Shown piece by piece: positions 63,501 through 64,000 of a DNA stretch of 64,000 bases. The stretch's first letter is position 1; each line of letters begins with the position of its first letter. This DNA is from Tyto alba (taxonomy: Eukaryota > Chordata > Aves > Strigiformes > Tytonidae): the NCBI RefSeq assembly GCF_018691265.1, contig NW_024881303.1:14129777-14193776 (forward strand), given 5' to 3'. The notes under the pieces are model-generated. The model searched no databases and had not been told where the DNA came from. It was given only the letters and a program-made list of their open reading frames with translations. The position numbers and the translations under genes are program-made.

Positions 63501-64000
63501 GAGCGGTCTCTAGTGGGGGGTGGGGGGGTGGTCTGTACTGGACACGTTCCTTCCTTCCCTTTGCGAGACGTCGATGCGCTTGAGGGCTTTTTCTTCCACT
63601 CCCTGCGTGGCCGCAGCCCCGTGGCTGCATCTGCAACGCGTCAGGAGAAAAACCGCTTTGGCTTGGGAAGCGTCGGGGGCGGGACCTGGACTGTGAGAAA
63701 TGCGGCCCACCCCGGGGAGGGCAGAGCTGGCCTCGCCAGCCTTTGCCCTGCCCGGGCAGGCCTCTTGCAGGGCTCCGGGGTTAGAAACATCGGCTTGCTA
63801 TTAATTTTATGCATAATTGTGCCTGCACAAGGACTTAGCGCTGAGCAGCTTTAGTATAGTAAAGATTCATATTGGATTTTCTTCCGGTGTGAGTGGTTGA
63901 GTGGTCATATCATCTTCCACATTTACTGTATTTTCACACATACGTTGATTACCATGACTGGGAAGGTGGGTCTACTATACCATGCAGCCAGCGCCAGAGT
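63501..64000 (+). other. Edge of CpG island and flank, no gene recognised
   Basis: GC-rich DNA continues to about 63790, then gives way to AT-rich sequence. An ETS-like CTTCCGG occurs at 63881-63887. I recognise no exon; by synteny this would be WARS1 first intron. Confidence 0.4.

Larger units (their letters stand above)
62460..63800. promoter_or_regulatory. CpG island, probable bidirectional WDR25/WARS1 promoter
   Basis: GC content and CpG density rise abruptly near 62500 and fall again near 63790, against CpG-poor AT-rich intron elsewhere. WDR25 leaves it on the minus strand. In mammals WDR25 is head to head with WARS1 (cytosolic tryptophanyl-tRNA synthetase), so the plus-strand partner is probably WARS1. 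A strong plus-strand donor, GGC|GTGAGT (GT at 63206-63207), and a second one, GCG|GTGAGG, near 63256 could end a WARS1 leader exon. A GAS-type STAT site (TTCCGGGAA) lies at 63174-63182. No WARS1 coding residues were found, so the assignment of the partner rests on synteny alone. Confidence 0.75.

Noticed and set aside
63308..63854. Repetitive open frames with Tyr-Gly-Glu-Gly or Pro-Pro-Ser repeats
   Set aside because: They are translations of the 20-bp minisatellite in different frames, not a repeat protein.
1..64000. CRISPR arrays, bacterial operons or phage modules
   Set aside because: No spaced direct repeats, ribosome-binding sites or gene-dense organisation; the window is intron-rich vertebrate DNA.

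Overview
The window reads as vertebrate nuclear DNA, most likely from a bird. The evidence is long AT-rich introns full of A-runs, one 5'-truncated CR1 LINE, two LTR-retroelement insertions, and a single host gene split into small exons with canonical splice sites. No bacterial-style gene organisation is present; almost all open frames are chance frames in intron.

The host gene is WDR25 (WD-repeat protein 25) on the minus strand. It enters from a CpG island near 62.5-63.3 kb. A non-coding first exon is inferred to end at 62894. The first coding exon is 59381-60156 (start codon 60095-60097), followed by coding exons at 21135-21282 and 10862-10992. Splice phases are mutually consistent (239 codons, then 49 codons plus 1 nt, then 131 nt, giving 332 codons). 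The last roughly 200 codons of WD40 propeller are not in the window and should lie beyond position 1. By mammalian synteny the plus-strand gene leaving the right edge should be WARS1, sharing this island as a bidirectional promoter; no WARS1 coding sequence is visible.

Layout: 1-10861 is intron 4 (partial). 10993-21134 is intron 3, holding a solo LTR (13215-13852, 5-bp target duplication CTTAT) and a minus-strand CR1 fragment (about 17890-18415). 21283-59380 is intron 2 (38 kb), holding a GC-rich tract (about 23740-24430) immediately followed by a decayed class I endogenous retrovirus (24437-28581, 5-bp target duplication CTCTG). 60157-62893 is intron 1. 62500-63800 is the CpG island, with a GGGA microsatellite and a 20-bp G-rich minisatellite.

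The retrovirus has lost most of its 5' LTR, all of gag, most of protease, the polymerase core of reverse transcriptase, part of the integrase core and nearly all of env. Only the 3' LTR looks complete, with a TATA-like box, an NRF1-type palindrome, a GC box and AATAAA. Both LTR elements lie antisense to WDR25.

I found no convincing new gene system. The items most worth a second look are the WDR25/WARS1 island (including a GAS-type STAT site), the promoter-equipped 3' LTR inside intron 2, the GC-rich tract beside the retrovirus, and a short plus-strand frame with a good acceptor at 61943.
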